DNA of 64,000 nt from Colwellia sp. PAMC 21821 (GCF_002077175.1 NZ_CP014943.1:1302001-1366000), one strand, 5' to 3'; counted from the first letter of the stretch, positions 1 to 9,003 are shown. Notes: generated by a model not told the origin, from the sequence alone. Translations and numbers: made by a program.

Positions 1-956
1 AGAGTGTCCATATCGATTTTTTCACCTCTAGCTACAGCATCTAGTGCATAATCAGCGGCACCATTAACTGCAGAATCAAATATTTTACATGTAGTGTCAT
101 CACCAGAACTTACATTTATTACAGCAGTCGCAACACTTGAAACAAAATCATCAAATGAATAAGGCTCCCCACCAATAACGACATTACCAACATCTGTTGC
201 TAAGTTTTGAATTACTTGGGAAGACGCTTGTGGCATAGAATCAATGAAAGCTTGCCCTGTTGACCCGCTGCCTGCAAATTCCCCTGCATATCCAGCAGCT
301 GCACCAGTAACAAAGCTATTTAATAGATCCTGATCAGACATGTCTTTTTTGAAAATATACTTATCAATAATTGCATTTGCAAATGCAGATCCCATGGGGC
401 CACCATAAGCAGAAGCAGCATAAACTATAGCCATTCTAGCAATATTTTCAGGCTCTCCCATAGCAGCCAGTGCCGCACCTGTTTTTTGGATTCCTTTGTC
501 CGTTTCTCGCTTAACGTTGGCGTAAGTATTTGTAAGTTCTCTGTCGATATCTTCTTTTGCTTCGGTCAGTGTTTTATCAAAGTCTTTTTTTAAATCTGTT
601 GCCGCCGAATCAATATTTTCTTTACTTTTTGTGAGCGATGTATCGAGATCCTGCTTAAGGTCAGTAGCAGTTTCATCCATATCTTCTTTAAGTACGGTTA
701 CCTCCCTATCTAACGCTACCTTTGCGTTCGTTGCAGCAATATCAACTTCTGCTTTCTTTTCTGTCAACTCTCTATCAATATCATCTTTAAGTTTTTTAGC
801 TTGCCTTGCCGCTTCCTTCACTGTACCGACAGGGTCTATTTTGACAGGGCCAACTCTAATAGTTGGCTTTGCGATTGTAATCTTTGGCTTTGCGATTGTA
901 ATCTTTGGCTTTTTGATCGTAATTTTAGGAGTGCTAATTTTAATTCCCCAACCCAT
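1..956 (-). CDS. Unknown coiled-coil protein with KPKITI repeats, cut by left edge
   Basis: An open frame of 318 codons runs from an ATG at 956 off the left edge, so the C-terminus is missing. AAGGAAAG lies about 4-11 bases upstream of the ATG. Residues 1-40 are basic/beta-like with a 7-residue KPKITIA repeat. Residues about 45-155 are highly charged and alpha-helical, with recurring T-D-L-K-x-D-x-D and D-I-D-R-E-L motifs, so a long coiled coil or LEA/apolipoprotein-like amphipathic helix is likely. From about 160 the sequence turns Ala/Gly-rich (AAMGEP, AAAGYAGEFAGSGS), as in membrane-active or secreted proteins. I recognise no family. An island-borne effector or surface protein is possible but unproven. 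The reading frame itself is convincing. Confidence 0.7.
   Translation of the reverse strand, partial: MGWGIKISTPKITIKKPKITIAKPKITIAKPTIRVGPVKIDPVGTVKEAARQAKKLKDDIDRELTEKKAEVDIAATNAKVALDREVTVLKEDMDETATDLKQDLDTSLTKSKENIDSAATDLKKDFDKTLTEAKEDIDRELTNTYANVKRETDKGIQKTGAALAAMGEPENIARMAIVYAASAYGGPMGSAFANAIIDKYIFKKDMSDQDLLNSFVTGAAAGYAGEFAGSGSTGQAFIDSMPQASSQVIQNLATDVGNVVIGGEPYSFDDFVSSVATAVINVSSGDDTTCKIFDSAVNGAADYALDAVARGEKIDMDT
865..927 (-). repeat. Three 21-bp tandem repeats coding KPKITIA
   Basis: Two identical 21-bp units (865-885 and 886-906) and a diverged third (907-927) lie in frame inside the edge-truncated gene. They encode a 7-residue beta-like repeat. The near-identity of two copies suggests recent slippage. 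Confidence 0.85.
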
Positions 957-1040
957 AACTCTTTCCTTAGTGTTTATTCGTTTAGGTAGAATATACATTA
1001 ACAAAATCTGGTCATTAATCAACCACCACGAATCTTAACT

Positions 1041-1270
1041 ACACTTGGAATCAGTTGGTTTTATGCAAGGTTTAACTACACTCTAAATTTACGGATCATG
1101 ATATTTTCATCCGAAAAAACATGCTGTTACCGAGACATGGAATCAACTGGCTTCATGTATGGTTTACCTAGGCTTGAAGTATACACCGAGCTATAAACGC
1201 CTAGTTTCACATTGGTACTCACTTGACACTCGAACCAATTTCTATATAGGCTTCACCTAGCCACACTTAA
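1041..1270. repeat. Three degenerate ~45-bp repeats at 92-bp spacing
   Basis: Copies begin near 1042, 1134 and 1226. The first two share GGAATCA, TGG, TT, ATG and GGTTTA in register. The third keeps GAACCA, TAT, GG, CTT and CCTAG. GGAATCA or its counterpart starts at 1047, 1139 and 1231, exactly 92 bases apart. They fill most of the 957-1399 gap, which otherwise holds no gene. They sit directly upstream of a serine recombinase, where resolvase res sites normally lie, but the spacing is wider than in known res sites. Function unknown. Confidence 0.55.
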
Positions 1271-1399
1271 AAAGTAAAGGTTACGGACAATCAAAATTTA
1301 CGTTAAGCAAGTCGAATAAGGTTGTCATTTTTAAGTATGTTTCTTGGCTAAATTTACAGTATTGTTGGACATCTAAGACCCAAAACTTACGGTGACAAC

Positions 1400-1942
1400 A
1401 TGACAGAACATATTGGATATATTAGAGTTTCTACGATTGAACAAAATACTGAACGCCAATTACTGAATGTCGAGCTAGATAAATCTTTTACAGATAAATG
1501 TAGCGGTAAAGACACAAATCGTCCTCAGCTGAAATTGCTAATTGAATATGCGAGAAAAGGTGATGTTATTCACGTACACGATATCAGTAGAATGGCGCGT
1601 AATACTGAAGATTTATTGCGTTTAGTTAAAGAATTCACTGAGCAAGGCATCAGTTTAATGTTTCACAAAGAGCACCTTGAATTCAATGGTAAAAATAGTC
1701 CTATGCAACAACTCATGTTGACTATGCTTGGCGGCATCTATCAATTTGAACGTAGCATGATCCTTGAAAGACAACGCGAAGGCATTGCTATTGCTAAGGC
1801 TAAAGGAAAGTACCGAGGTAAACCAATTAATGAAGCTCTCCATGATAATATCAGAGAGCTTTTTAGCCAAGGAATTAATAAAACACAAATAGCAAAACAG
1901 CTTGGCTGTACGCGACCTACAGTTTATAAGGCTTTAAGTTAA
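1400..1942 (+). CDS. Serine recombinase, resolvase/invertase family
   Basis: The 180-aa protein has the normal length of small Tn3-type resolvases and DNA invertases. The N-terminal catalytic domain begins with GYIRVST, giving the nucleophile Ser11 with Arg9 beside it. The HDISRMARN segment supplies further conserved active-site Arg residues, and the long E-helix follows (QFERSMILERQREGI). Residues about 155-178 form a helix-turn-helix (KTQIAKQLGCTRPTVYKAL) for site-specific DNA binding. Such enzymes resolve cointegrates, invert segments or maintain plasmids. No transposase or terminal inverted repeat is visible nearby, so its partner element is unclear. It probably acts on sites in the repeat-bearing region just upstream. 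Confidence 0.93.
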   Translation: MTEHIGYIRVSTIEQNTERQLLNVELDKSFTDKCSGKDTNRPQLKLLIEYARKGDVIHVHDISRMARNTEDLLRLVKEFTEQGISLMFHKEHLEFNGKNSPMQQLMLTMLGGIYQFERSMILERQREGIAIAKAKGKYRGKPINEALHDNIRELFSQGINKTQIAKQLGCTRPTVYKALS

Positions 1943-2032
1943 CCACCAAAAATCAAAAACTAATTCATTAAGATAATGTTATTTTCACTGGAGGCTAACC
2001 GATCCGATTAACTGCCCAGAAGGAGCCAGCTA

Positions 2033-3367
2033 TTAAACTATTTTAATAAGTGGCTTATCTAATTCATCAATAGGATAAAGGCCCTTTTTCATATCACAAA
2101 ATAAAGCCTTACCGCCACAGTCACGAACAATTGACAGTGATTGCTTTGCCCTAGTGATGGCAACATACAATACCCTTTTCTCACAGTACTCGGTATCTAG
2201 CTGGGAATACCCAAACCTAGGGTCAATAACAAATACATGCTTAAACTCTTTCCCTTTACTGCCGTGTATAGTCATTAATAAAACTCCGAAAGCATCGTCA
2301 TCATTAGGAACAGGAACTTTCTCTTTTTCCATTATTGAATTAACGCTCTCTAGTTGAGCGTTAGTTCTTACTAACACTGCTATTTCATTGACATTCTCGC
2401 CTTGTTCAAGCAATTCAACAATACTTTTACAAACCCAGCCTATACTCTCTTCAAACGTTGATTCAGAAAGCAGTTTCGGTTTTGAAGAGCTGCCTTTTGA
2501 AGCTTCTATTTCATGATAATTATTATTGATATTTTTCCGCAGCCAGTTACCTACATCTACAATTTCAGCACTAGAGCGGTAGTTCTTAGTCAGTTTGATT
2601 TTTATGCTGTCAGCAAAACGATTAGTAAACTGAGATAAATACTTGCCACTAGCACCACGGAAGCTATAAATTGTTTGGGCAGGATCACCAACACAAAATA
2701 CCTTAATCCCTTTTCGACTCAACTTCCTTAATATATTCCATTGAATAACACTCATGTCTTGCGCTTCATCAACCAACACATGACTAGTTTTAGCTAGTAC
2801 CTGTTTCAAAAAGCACTTACTTTTTAAAGCCGCATAAAAGTCTGTTAGTAGATCATCAAAGTCAGCTTTCCCATTTTTTAGCTTTTTACTTTTATACTCT
2901 TCAGTGATTTGCTTTAGCTGCTCTTCCTTTCCTTTAAGATGTTTAAAACGTTTTTGAATCGCTTTATCAATACTTATATTTTTGTTAGCGCAGTAGCTTA
3001 TTAGCTGAATAACATGAGTTACGTTAAACCGATTTCCTACAATTTTCTTAACAAACTTTTGTTGCTCATCCGTATCCATATTAAAGAGCTTTACCGAATA
3101 ACCATTGTATTTCAGTTCTCTTAAGCACCAGCTGCTAAAGGTACTGACATTACTTGATAACTGAGACAACATTCGTTCTTTAATTTCTTCTTTAGCAGCG
3201 TTAGTAAATGTTATTAGCTTTATACAGTCACAACCGACTTGCTCTGCTAACCAATTATGACGTTCAACTAACAATGAGGTTTTACCTGCCCCCGGACCTG
3301 CAATAACACAAACATTTTTACCCTGAGCTTGCTGTATTGCCTTGCGCTGTCTACTGTTCCATTTCAT
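2033..3367 (-). CDS. Short UvrD/Rep-type superfamily 1 DNA helicase
   Basis: All main SF1A helicase motifs are visible in 444 aa: Walker A GPGAGKT at 24-30, LITFTNAAKEEI (Ia), VLVDEAQDMS (II, near residue 200), FCVGDPAQTIYSFRGA (III), LTKNYRSSAEIV (IV), MTIHGSKGKEFKHV (V) and VLYVAITRAKQSL (VI). UvrD and Rep have about 670-720 aa, so the accessory 1B/2B regions are reduced. Role: ATP-driven 3'-5' unwinding, here probably for replication or repair of the mobile element. Its start overlaps the stop of the upstream Rep-like gene by 4 bases, which suggests coupled translation in one operon. The size is like GajB of Gabija defence, but no GajA-type nuclease is adjacent. Confidence 0.92.
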   Translation of the reverse strand: MKWNSRQRKAIQQAQGKNVCVIAGPGAGKTSLLVERHNWLAEQVGCDCIKLITFTNAAKEEIKERMLSQLSSNVSTFSSWCLRELKYNGYSVKLFNMDTDEQQKFVKKIVGNRFNVTHVIQLISYCANKNISIDKAIQKRFKHLKGKEEQLKQITEEYKSKKLKNGKADFDDLLTDFYAALKSKCFLKQVLAKTSHVLVDEAQDMSVIQWNILRKLSRKGIKVFCVGDPAQTIYSFRGASGKYLSQFTNRFADSIKIKLTKNYRSSAEIVDVGNWLRKNINNNYHEIEASKGSSSKPKLLSESTFEESIGWVCKSIVELLEQGENVNEIAVLVRTNAQLESVNSIMEKEKVPVPNDDDAFGVLLMTIHGSKGKEFKHVFVIDPRFGYSQLDTEYCEKRVLYVAITRAKQSLSIVRDCGGKALFCDMKKGLYPIDELDKPLIKIV

Positions 3368-4515
3368 TTACTTAACCTCTTTAACTGTTTTTTCGGCTCA
3401 AGGATAAGCCCTTTTAGCGTTGTTAAAAGTCTGTGATGTTGGCTGTCCACCACCTCTCGTTCCACACTAAGCATATTTACAGTATTACTTTTTCTAGCTT
3501 CGTAACGCTCAACAGCCGCTTTAACATCAGTACCTTTACGCTTCCTTATTAAAGATTTATTTGTAAGCTTGTGCATTTTCGCAACATCAAGAGGATCAAC
3601 AAAGTCCAGCTCATGCAAAATTTGATTACATAACTCAAGGTTTGCTACTCGTATTTTCCCTCTAACACGGTTTTGGTGCTCAGCCCTTGTTGTCATCACC
3701 TTATTGGTAATACTACAGCCCGTGTTTTTCATCATTTCTAATAGCTTGTCGTACAGCTTAATCATGTTACCTAACCCATGTTCAACTGTTTCAGCCAAAT
3801 CACCACCTTTAGGGTATATCTCTCCTTCTTTTAACTTCTTGTAGTTACAAATCGTATAGACAAACAATGAACATAGGCCATACAAATTAAAGCCTGTATC
3901 TAACCGAGTTATTCGTGCCCTATTAATTAGATTTTTGTACTCCCTACTGCCAAATAAACTTTGAATATGCGTAAAGAGCATACCTATTTCTTTATTAGTA
4001 AAGTGATTGGGGTTAAAGCTAAACCTTAAGCTGGCTGTACTAAACTCCTTTACGCCTGTTGATACATAAACTTTGACCGCTGTTTCTTCTTTTCCTGCAA
4101 CACATACATCAAAACATTTGCTGTACCAAGGGCGACTATTATCTTTGCTAAGATCAATATCACGATTGATATTCCCTGCATTACTTTTCTCAACAACAAT
4201 AATACTTTTTAGAGCTTTAACAGTAATAGTTTCAATCTTATCTAATACCTTTTGAATAACAGGACTAATCCCTTTTTTGCTCTTTTTGAATCTAATAGTG
4301 AAATCTAGCTTATCAACATCTAACTTAACGTTAGCAAGGCAATGTTTAAGTACTGCGCTTTGGTATTGCGCTAGTTCTAAATCTTTAACGTGGTCTACTA
4401 ATAGGTCTGTATTTTTGTACTTTATAAGATCAGTGTTTATAAGATTACGGAGTACTTTATTAAGCTTAGGAGTAATATGTTTATGATTTTTAGTCTGAAT
4501 ATTTCGTAGTTTCAT
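3364..4515 (-). CDS. Possible replication initiator (Rep_trans/gpII-like)
   Basis: The 383-aa product is not a confident match to any family. Three features recall rolling-circle initiators of the Rep_trans/MobT and filamentous-phage gpII kind: RITRLDTGFNL (compare the family's R-(I/V)-x-R-L-D-x-A-x-D), MIKLYDKLLEMMK (compare a Y-D-K-x-x-E motif), and TRAEHQNRVRGK (compare R-x-E-x-x-x-R). The N-terminal 120 residues are basic and helical. The catalytic Tyr cannot be assigned by eye. It lies between an unknown 735-aa gene and a helicase, overlapping the helicase gene by 4 bases, which fits a replication module. Alternative: a DNA-binding protein with no nicking activity. The ATG at 4515 has only a weak ribosome site. 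Confidence 0.4.
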   Translation of the reverse strand: MKLRNIQTKNHKHITPKLNKVLRNLINTDLIKYKNTDLLVDHVKDLELAQYQSAVLKHCLANVKLDVDKLDFTIRFKKSKKGISPVIQKVLDKIETITVKALKSIIVVEKSNAGNINRDIDLSKDNSRPWYSKCFDVCVAGKEETAVKVYVSTGVKEFSTASLRFSFNPNHFTNKEIGMLFTHIQSLFGSREYKNLINRARITRLDTGFNLYGLCSLFVYTICNYKKLKEGEIYPKGGDLAETVEHGLGNMIKLYDKLLEMMKNTGCSITNKVMTTRAEHQNRVRGKIRVANLELCNQILHELDFVDPLDVAKMHKLTNKSLIRKRKGTDVKAAVERYEARKSNTVNMLSVEREVVDSQHHRLLTTLKGLILEPKKQLKRLSK

Positions 4516-4538
4516 GGTCTTTACAACTTAAGAAAAAA

Positions 4539-4581
4539 GTGTTTTAGTACTAAAAAATTAAGATATTCAGTACTAAAACAC
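4539..4581. promoter_or_regulatory. 13-bp inverted repeat, likely operator of the Rep/helicase operon
   Basis: GTGTTTTAGTACT (4539-4551) and AGTACTAAAACAC (4569-4581) are exact reverse complements separated by 17 bases. The left arm also extends into a 14-bp self-palindrome, TTTTAGTACTAAAA (4542-4555). The right arm carries a partial copy (ATTCAGTACTAAAA) 23 bases further on. This fits two helically phased dimer sites just upstream of the 4515 start. The binding protein is unknown. The 194-aa gene at 7060 or the Rep-like protein itself are candidates. Confidence 0.6.
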
Positions 4582-4675
4582 ATAGATGTAGCAGGATGAG
4601 GTTAAGATTGATGTTATAGGTTCTAGTTTTAGACCTACTGACGTTTAGATAGTCCCTATACTCAGTCCATTACAC

Positions 4676-6883
4676 CTAACCCACAACAGTATTAAGCTTC
4701 AACTCACTGGGGGCTACGGGGGCTAGTGGTTCAGCAGAGTTGGTCAACAACGCAGGGTTACTTCGATAGACCATGATGTCCTCTTCATCTTTTTCGATAA
4801 TTTTCACTACCACGACCCACCCAAACTTTGCTAGAACATTTAACGCCCCTTTTGTACGGATAGGGTTGTTTTTGATGCCTGCCCAGCCTTTATCTTTGTA
4901 AAGAGTGCGTACTGTAAATTCCGTGGTTATCAACCGTAGTTTTGGCGCGATAGATAGCGCATTGACATAATCGATGTGCTCATTAAATGCCAATTTCAGA
5001 ATGTTTTGTCCGATAAAATTGGTTAATGCAACGGCTTTAACCATCACAAACTTAGATATCTCATCAACAGGTTCAATTTGCTTTTCATACTCGTCGTAAG
5101 CATCCATGAATGCAATATTGAGTGCTAGCTTATAAGCTAGGGAGTCAAGTGACTCCAGCTGTTGGTGAACCCATGGCTCTACAGGAGCTGATTTAATCAA
5201 CTGACCTATATCGAAATTCAATTCATCATGAATATCTGATGCTGCTTTTGATAGTTTCACCACTACTGGAGTTTTTGCATCAAGTCCCATTATATAATCG
5301 CTAAGAGCAACAAATTGTTCAGACAAAGCCTTTACACTCTCCTCTTGTACCATCGCATTATTTCTAAATTTCAACGATTCATCCGTTGAACAAATATAAA
5401 TGTCATAGCTTTCGATTGGTGCTAAATAGGTTGTTGTACTTACTTCGCTTTCTTCTCTAATGTCATCAAATTCATTGATAGAAAGCATTGATAGAAATGA
5501 AACGTTTGTATAGTTAGTACGGTTAATTAAATTCGAAAGTTCTTGTTCAACACCCTCATCACTTGCAGCTTTACGTAACATACGAGCAGTATTTACTGGA
5601 AAAATCACCGTACCATGCTCAATATTTGGGATTTCCTTAAGTACAAAGTCAATATCGTTTGTATGGTAAACAGGTTTAGAAAAACAAAGCTCTGGCGCAC
5701 CATCAGCATGAACAAGCACTTTTTCTAATAGTGAATTTTTTACCTCGTGAGCTACGCCACTACCATTTTCAGCAATGGATATAGCTTTTTTAACTGCCAC
5801 CGACATTAGGCTATCTTCCATTTTGGAATGAAATTTATCTTCAATGCGATATTTTTGTTTTTTACTCTTTGCGGCTATTTCAGCTTTTTCTTGTAGAGCA
5901 TGTAATGTTTTTACTACTAGTTCTAAGGACTCCGCACTCCCGTCATTACTTCTCCCTACAAGACATCCTGATATCACAGCATCTAAAAGAATATTTTCTT
6001 TACCTATATCGCTATCACTAGTTTCAATAACTACTTTATTATTTATTATGCTGCTAGTAGCGCATACAGTTGCAATATACAAAGCGTCCTTATTGCCAAA
6101 TTTGTTATATTTCAAATCTACTGAAAATTGATTTATTGATGCCGGCATTTCTTTACGAGTAAGCGGAGTAGGTGTAATACCTTCTAATTCAATTTTGGTC
6201 GGGGCGGGTATAAAATCCACATTCAACGCAATCGCTATGTTTTCAGCAATATGAGTACAACCAATGTCTAACCATTTCGTCGTATAAGGTCTCTTCATTG
6301 TTGTTTCAATACCTCTACTTAATAACTCCTTATTCTTAAAGTAAATAGCATCTGGTAACCTCAGCCGCTCAGGCCTTTTACATCTACTGTTACCACCAGA
6401 TTTATTAGCAATAATATTCTGTATTCTTAATGCGTCATCTGCATTGTTAGCCTTGATTAACCAATAATGAATCACCTTCCCCCTATGCATTACAGCGCAA
6501 ATAGTAGGCTGAAGTGTCATCGTTAAGTTACGTCTTGGTTCATTACGCTTGCACATGTAACTTACCCTAATCAAATAATGACCAGGTATAAGTTTTTCAA
6601 ATTCAAGTATATTTATATAAACACTTTTTTCACCCTTAATTTTAACTAACACCAGAGCTATCAACTCATCAATGTTTTGAAAAATAATTTCTTTTTTTTC
6701 TCCTTTATAGCTGTAGTAAACAGGAAGTTTTGAAATACTTTCTTTTATTAGTTCTTGAAGAAATATGAAAATTAATTTCATATTTTTCAAAACTACTGTT
6801 GGAAATTCTGGTAACGGTTTTTTACCCTTCCCCCTTCTTTTAGACCCTATTGACTCTCTTACTTCTCTCATCATATCGCTCAT
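4676..6883 (-). CDS. Unknown 735-aa protein with faint primase-like motifs
   Basis: I do not recognise this protein. An ATG at 6883, preceded by AAGGTGG, is a better start than the GTG three codons earlier. Residues about 130-190 contain GKVIHYWLIKANN followed by RLRLPDAIYFKN. This arrangement resembles the G-x-H-x-W and (R)-L-P-G-x-x-N-x-K segments of archaeo-eukaryotic-type primases such as RepB/PriRep proteins. The expected acidic DxD motif before it is not evident, so catalysis is doubtful. The C-terminal half is helical and unremarkable. It is the first gene of a minus-strand block with the Rep-like and helicase genes, and I infer a role in replication of the element. A structural search would decide. 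Confidence 0.45.
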   Translation of the reverse strand: MSDMMREVRESIGSKRRGKGKKPLPEFPTVVLKNMKLIFIFLQELIKESISKLPVYYSYKGEKKEIIFQNIDELIALVLVKIKGEKSVYINILEFEKLIPGHYLIRVSYMCKRNEPRRNLTMTLQPTICAVMHRGKVIHYWLIKANNADDALRIQNIIANKSGGNSRCKRPERLRLPDAIYFKNKELLSRGIETTMKRPYTTKWLDIGCTHIAENIAIALNVDFIPAPTKIELEGITPTPLTRKEMPASINQFSVDLKYNKFGNKDALYIATVCATSSIINNKVVIETSDSDIGKENILLDAVISGCLVGRSNDGSAESLELVVKTLHALQEKAEIAAKSKKQKYRIEDKFHSKMEDSLMSVAVKKAISIAENGSGVAHEVKNSLLEKVLVHADGAPELCFSKPVYHTNDIDFVLKEIPNIEHGTVIFPVNTARMLRKAASDEGVEQELSNLINRTNYTNVSFLSMLSINEFDDIREESEVSTTTYLAPIESYDIYICSTDESLKFRNNAMVQEESVKALSEQFVALSDYIMGLDAKTPVVVKLSKAASDIHDELNFDIGQLIKSAPVEPWVHQQLESLDSLAYKLALNIAFMDAYDEYEKQIEPVDEISKFVMVKAVALTNFIGQNILKLAFNEHIDYVNALSIAPKLRLITTEFTVRTLYKDKGWAGIKNNPIRTKGALNVLAKFGWVVVVKIIEKDEEDIMVYRSNPALLTNSAEPLAPVAPSELKLNTVVG

Positions 6884-6974
6884 CACAACCACCTTAATAA
6901 CATATTAAATTCACTTACTTAGCTGACAGCCATACTAAGGGTAAACATAATAAAAATCAGAACAATCAACTTAC

Positions 6975-7030
6975 TATATAGACCAAGTTAAATGGCTTAT
7001 ATAGACAATCGATTGATTTGACATTATAGT
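6975..7030 (+). promoter_or_regulatory. Probable promoter of the 194-aa gene with 9-bp direct repeats
   Basis: TAGACA (7002-7007) and TATAGT (7025-7030) are 17 bases apart and lie about 30 bases before the ATG at 7060. TATATAGAC occurs at 6975 and 6998, 23 bases apart, and overlaps the -35 box. It could be a regulator site shared with the divergent 6883 gene. Confidence 0.35.
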
Positions 7031-7059
7031 AGATAGATATAATAAGGACTGGAGTTACG

Positions 7060-7644
7060 ATGTTGGAACAAAATACTAAAATTGCCTACTCTTCTACTAA
7101 AGCAAAGTATACAAAAAAGTTTATTTTTAAAGTTTTAGAAGCGAGAACTCTTACAAAAGAAGCTGTTGAGGGCATAGTAAACAGTAACGAAACGACAAAG
7201 ACTAAAATCACACCGTTCCTAACACCGCAACAGCTTGAATTTTCATTGTTCTTAGTTACTGATCATCTATCAAATGAGACTCCATTTAAAAAGTATTACT
7301 ACTACGATAACTTAATTGCTCTTGCCTTTAAATTTGCAAAAAAAACCGACTACCGACAACACAGATCTAAAAACTTAAAACTCACACCTAATGAACAATT
7401 TATTCAGAAAGCATTAAAGAAGCTTGATAGCATTGGCTTGATACATTATGAATTCAATAGAAAAAGACTGAGTAAAAACACCAAAGAAGAATATGAAGCA
7501 ACAGGAAAAACAAACAGGAAAGGAATAAGAATTAAGTTTTTAGATTTTAGAAGTAGTAAAACGGTTCCTGAGTTATACCAAGAAACCAAGAAAATATTAG
7601 AGTTTGATTGTGATAGTAAGTCCCCTGAGACCCCAGTGAGTTGA
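7060..7644 (+). CDS. Hypothetical 194-aa basic protein
   Basis: I recognise no family. The product is lysine-rich and largely helical, with no signal peptide or membrane segment. Residues 50-140 (TPQQLEFSLFLVTDHLSN through KKLDSIGLIHYEFN) have the rhythm of a winged-helix domain: helices followed by an L-x-x-I-G-L-I-x-Y-E wing typical of replication-initiator or MarR-like folds. A DNA-binding or element-regulatory role is plausible but only inferred. GGACTGGAG lies just upstream of the ATG. It is divergent from the 735-aa gene, so it may control that promoter. No partner lies downstream in the same direction. Confidence 0.5.
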   Translation: MLEQNTKIAYSSTKAKYTKKFIFKVLEARTLTKEAVEGIVNSNETTKTKITPFLTPQQLEFSLFLVTDHLSNETPFKKYYYYDNLIALAFKFAKKTDYRQHRSKNLKLTPNEQFIQKALKKLDSIGLIHYEFNRKRLSKNTKEEYEATGKTNRKGIRIKFLDFRSSKTVPELYQETKKILEFDCDSKSPETPVS

Positions 7645-7746
7645 AGGCTGAAGAAAGTATGATTATAAAGCAAACATCAAATATCCATATTGAATCAATT
7701 TTAACTGACTAATAGCGTTAAACTTTGAAGGTTTATCAAGGTAAAC

Positions 7747-9003
7747 TCAGCAATGTATCTTCGGAATATCGCGCCAGCTTGTAGTGAACTGTGGGCTAAG
7801 GAAGTGTCGTTTCATTGGCCACGTTTCCGACTGTCCTTCAGCACCTAGTTTTAGCGTTCCTTGACCATATCGGTTATTAATATTATCAAAGCACTTCATC
7901 AACACTGGATTTGAATTATCTGGCATGAATAAATCAGGCTGTTTAAACGCCCTGCTTTCCAATTCAATGGCACCAACACCACAACGATAGAAACGAACAC
8001 CTTCAACAAAAATATCTGCCAGCACCAAGCTAATTGCTTTGGCAATATCACAGCTATTGTCAGTGGCTACTGGAAACCTATAAACCATCGTTTGTTTATA
8101 GTAGTTATCATCGTGAGGCGAACTAGAAGCAAATATCATCAGTTTTTTAACCAATGATGACTGTTGCCTTACTTTCTTAGCGACAATAGATCCATGCGTT
8201 GCTAACGCTGATTGTAATGTATGAATATCAACAATACGTAGCCCAAAACTACGCGTTGAAAATATCTCTCGCTTAGGCTCTCTAATGTCATCCCACGACA
8301 AACAACTAATGCCGTTTAATTCATTAACGGTTCGTTCGGTAACAACGCTAAATTGTTTCCGCATAGCCTTAGGGCATTGAGTCGATAATTGATAAGCTGT
8401 TTTAATTTCCTGTTGCTTTAAACGTTGAGATATTTTCCTACCAATACCCCACACCTCGTTTACGTCCATCCGTTCTAATATGGCTTTGCCGCTTTGAAAA
8501 TTGTCTATTACCGCCACACCATTATAGCCACTGAGTTTTTTAGCCGCATGGTTTGCCGCCTTTGCTAGTGTTGACGTAGTACCAAAGCCAACACCTACAG
8601 GTAACTTGGTTTCTTTCCAAATAGCCCTTCTTATTTCATGACCGTATTTATTCCAATCTTTAATTAATGTTCCGTAGTTTTTAAAGTGTAAAAATGACTC
8701 ATCAATAGAATACACATAATGGTTATCACTATATCTAGCAATAACATTCATCATCCTTTCACTTAAGTCGGCATAAAGTTCATAGTTAGAAGAACGAACC
8801 ACCACACCATGTTTTTGAAGTAGCCACTTTACTTTAAAATACGGTTCAAACTTAGGTATACCGAGTCTTCGAGCAATAGGACAAACAGCACAAATACACC
8901 CATCGTTATTAGTCAAAACAACCACAGGTTTATTTCTTATGCTTGGGTCAAATACCTTTTCCGCGCTAGCATAAAAAGAGACCGCATCAACTAGTGCATA
9001 CAT
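7747..9003 (-). CDS. umuC: Translesion DNA polymerase V catalytic subunit UmuC/RumB
   Basis: Y-family polymerase of 418 aa, close to E. coli UmuC (422). It copies across damaged bases when joined to processed UmuD. The start MYALVDAVSFYASAEKVF carries catalytic Asp6 and the steric-gate region. YSIDESFL near residue 100 provides the second acidic pair. GVGFGTTSTLAKAANHAAK and the helix-hairpin-helix segment WGIGRKISQRLK complete the palm and thumb. The gene overlaps the end of umuD by 13 bases, so the pair is one operon. The setting among mobile genes resembles the rumAB pairs carried by SXT/R391-type elements. Expression should follow the LexA box upstream of umuD. Confidence 0.96.
   Translation of the reverse strand: MYALVDAVSFYASAEKVFDPSIRNKPVVVLTNNDGCICAVCPIARRLGIPKFEPYFKVKWLLQKHGVVVRSSNYELYADLSERMMNVIARYSDNHYVYSIDESFLHFKNYGTLIKDWNKYGHEIRRAIWKETKLPVGVGFGTTSTLAKAANHAAKKLSGYNGVAVIDNFQSGKAILERMDVNEVWGIGRKISQRLKQQEIKTAYQLSTQCPKAMRKQFSVVTERTVNELNGISCLSWDDIREPKREIFSTRSFGLRIVDIHTLQSALATHGSIVAKKVRQQSSLVKKLMIFASSSPHDDNYYKQTMVYRFPVATDNSCDIAKAISLVLADIFVEGVRFYRCGVGAIELESRAFKQPDLFMPDNSNPVLMKCFDNINNRYGQGTLKLGAEGQSETWPMKRHFLSPQFTTSWRDIPKIHC

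Noticed and set aside
631..1038. 135-codon plus-strand frame
   Set aside because: It is the reverse reading of the KPKITI coiled-coil gene, which has a ribosome site and a longer frame.
1041..1270. Integron attC array or CRISPR array
   Set aside because: The repeats are degenerate and lack attC core GTTRRRY at boundaries, and there are only three units with no cas genes or short regular spacers.
2033..3367. Gabija defence helicase (GajB)
   Set aside because: The helicase has a similar length, but no OLD-type GajA nuclease is adjacent. The neighbouring genes lack Walker motifs and the upstream operon looks replicative.
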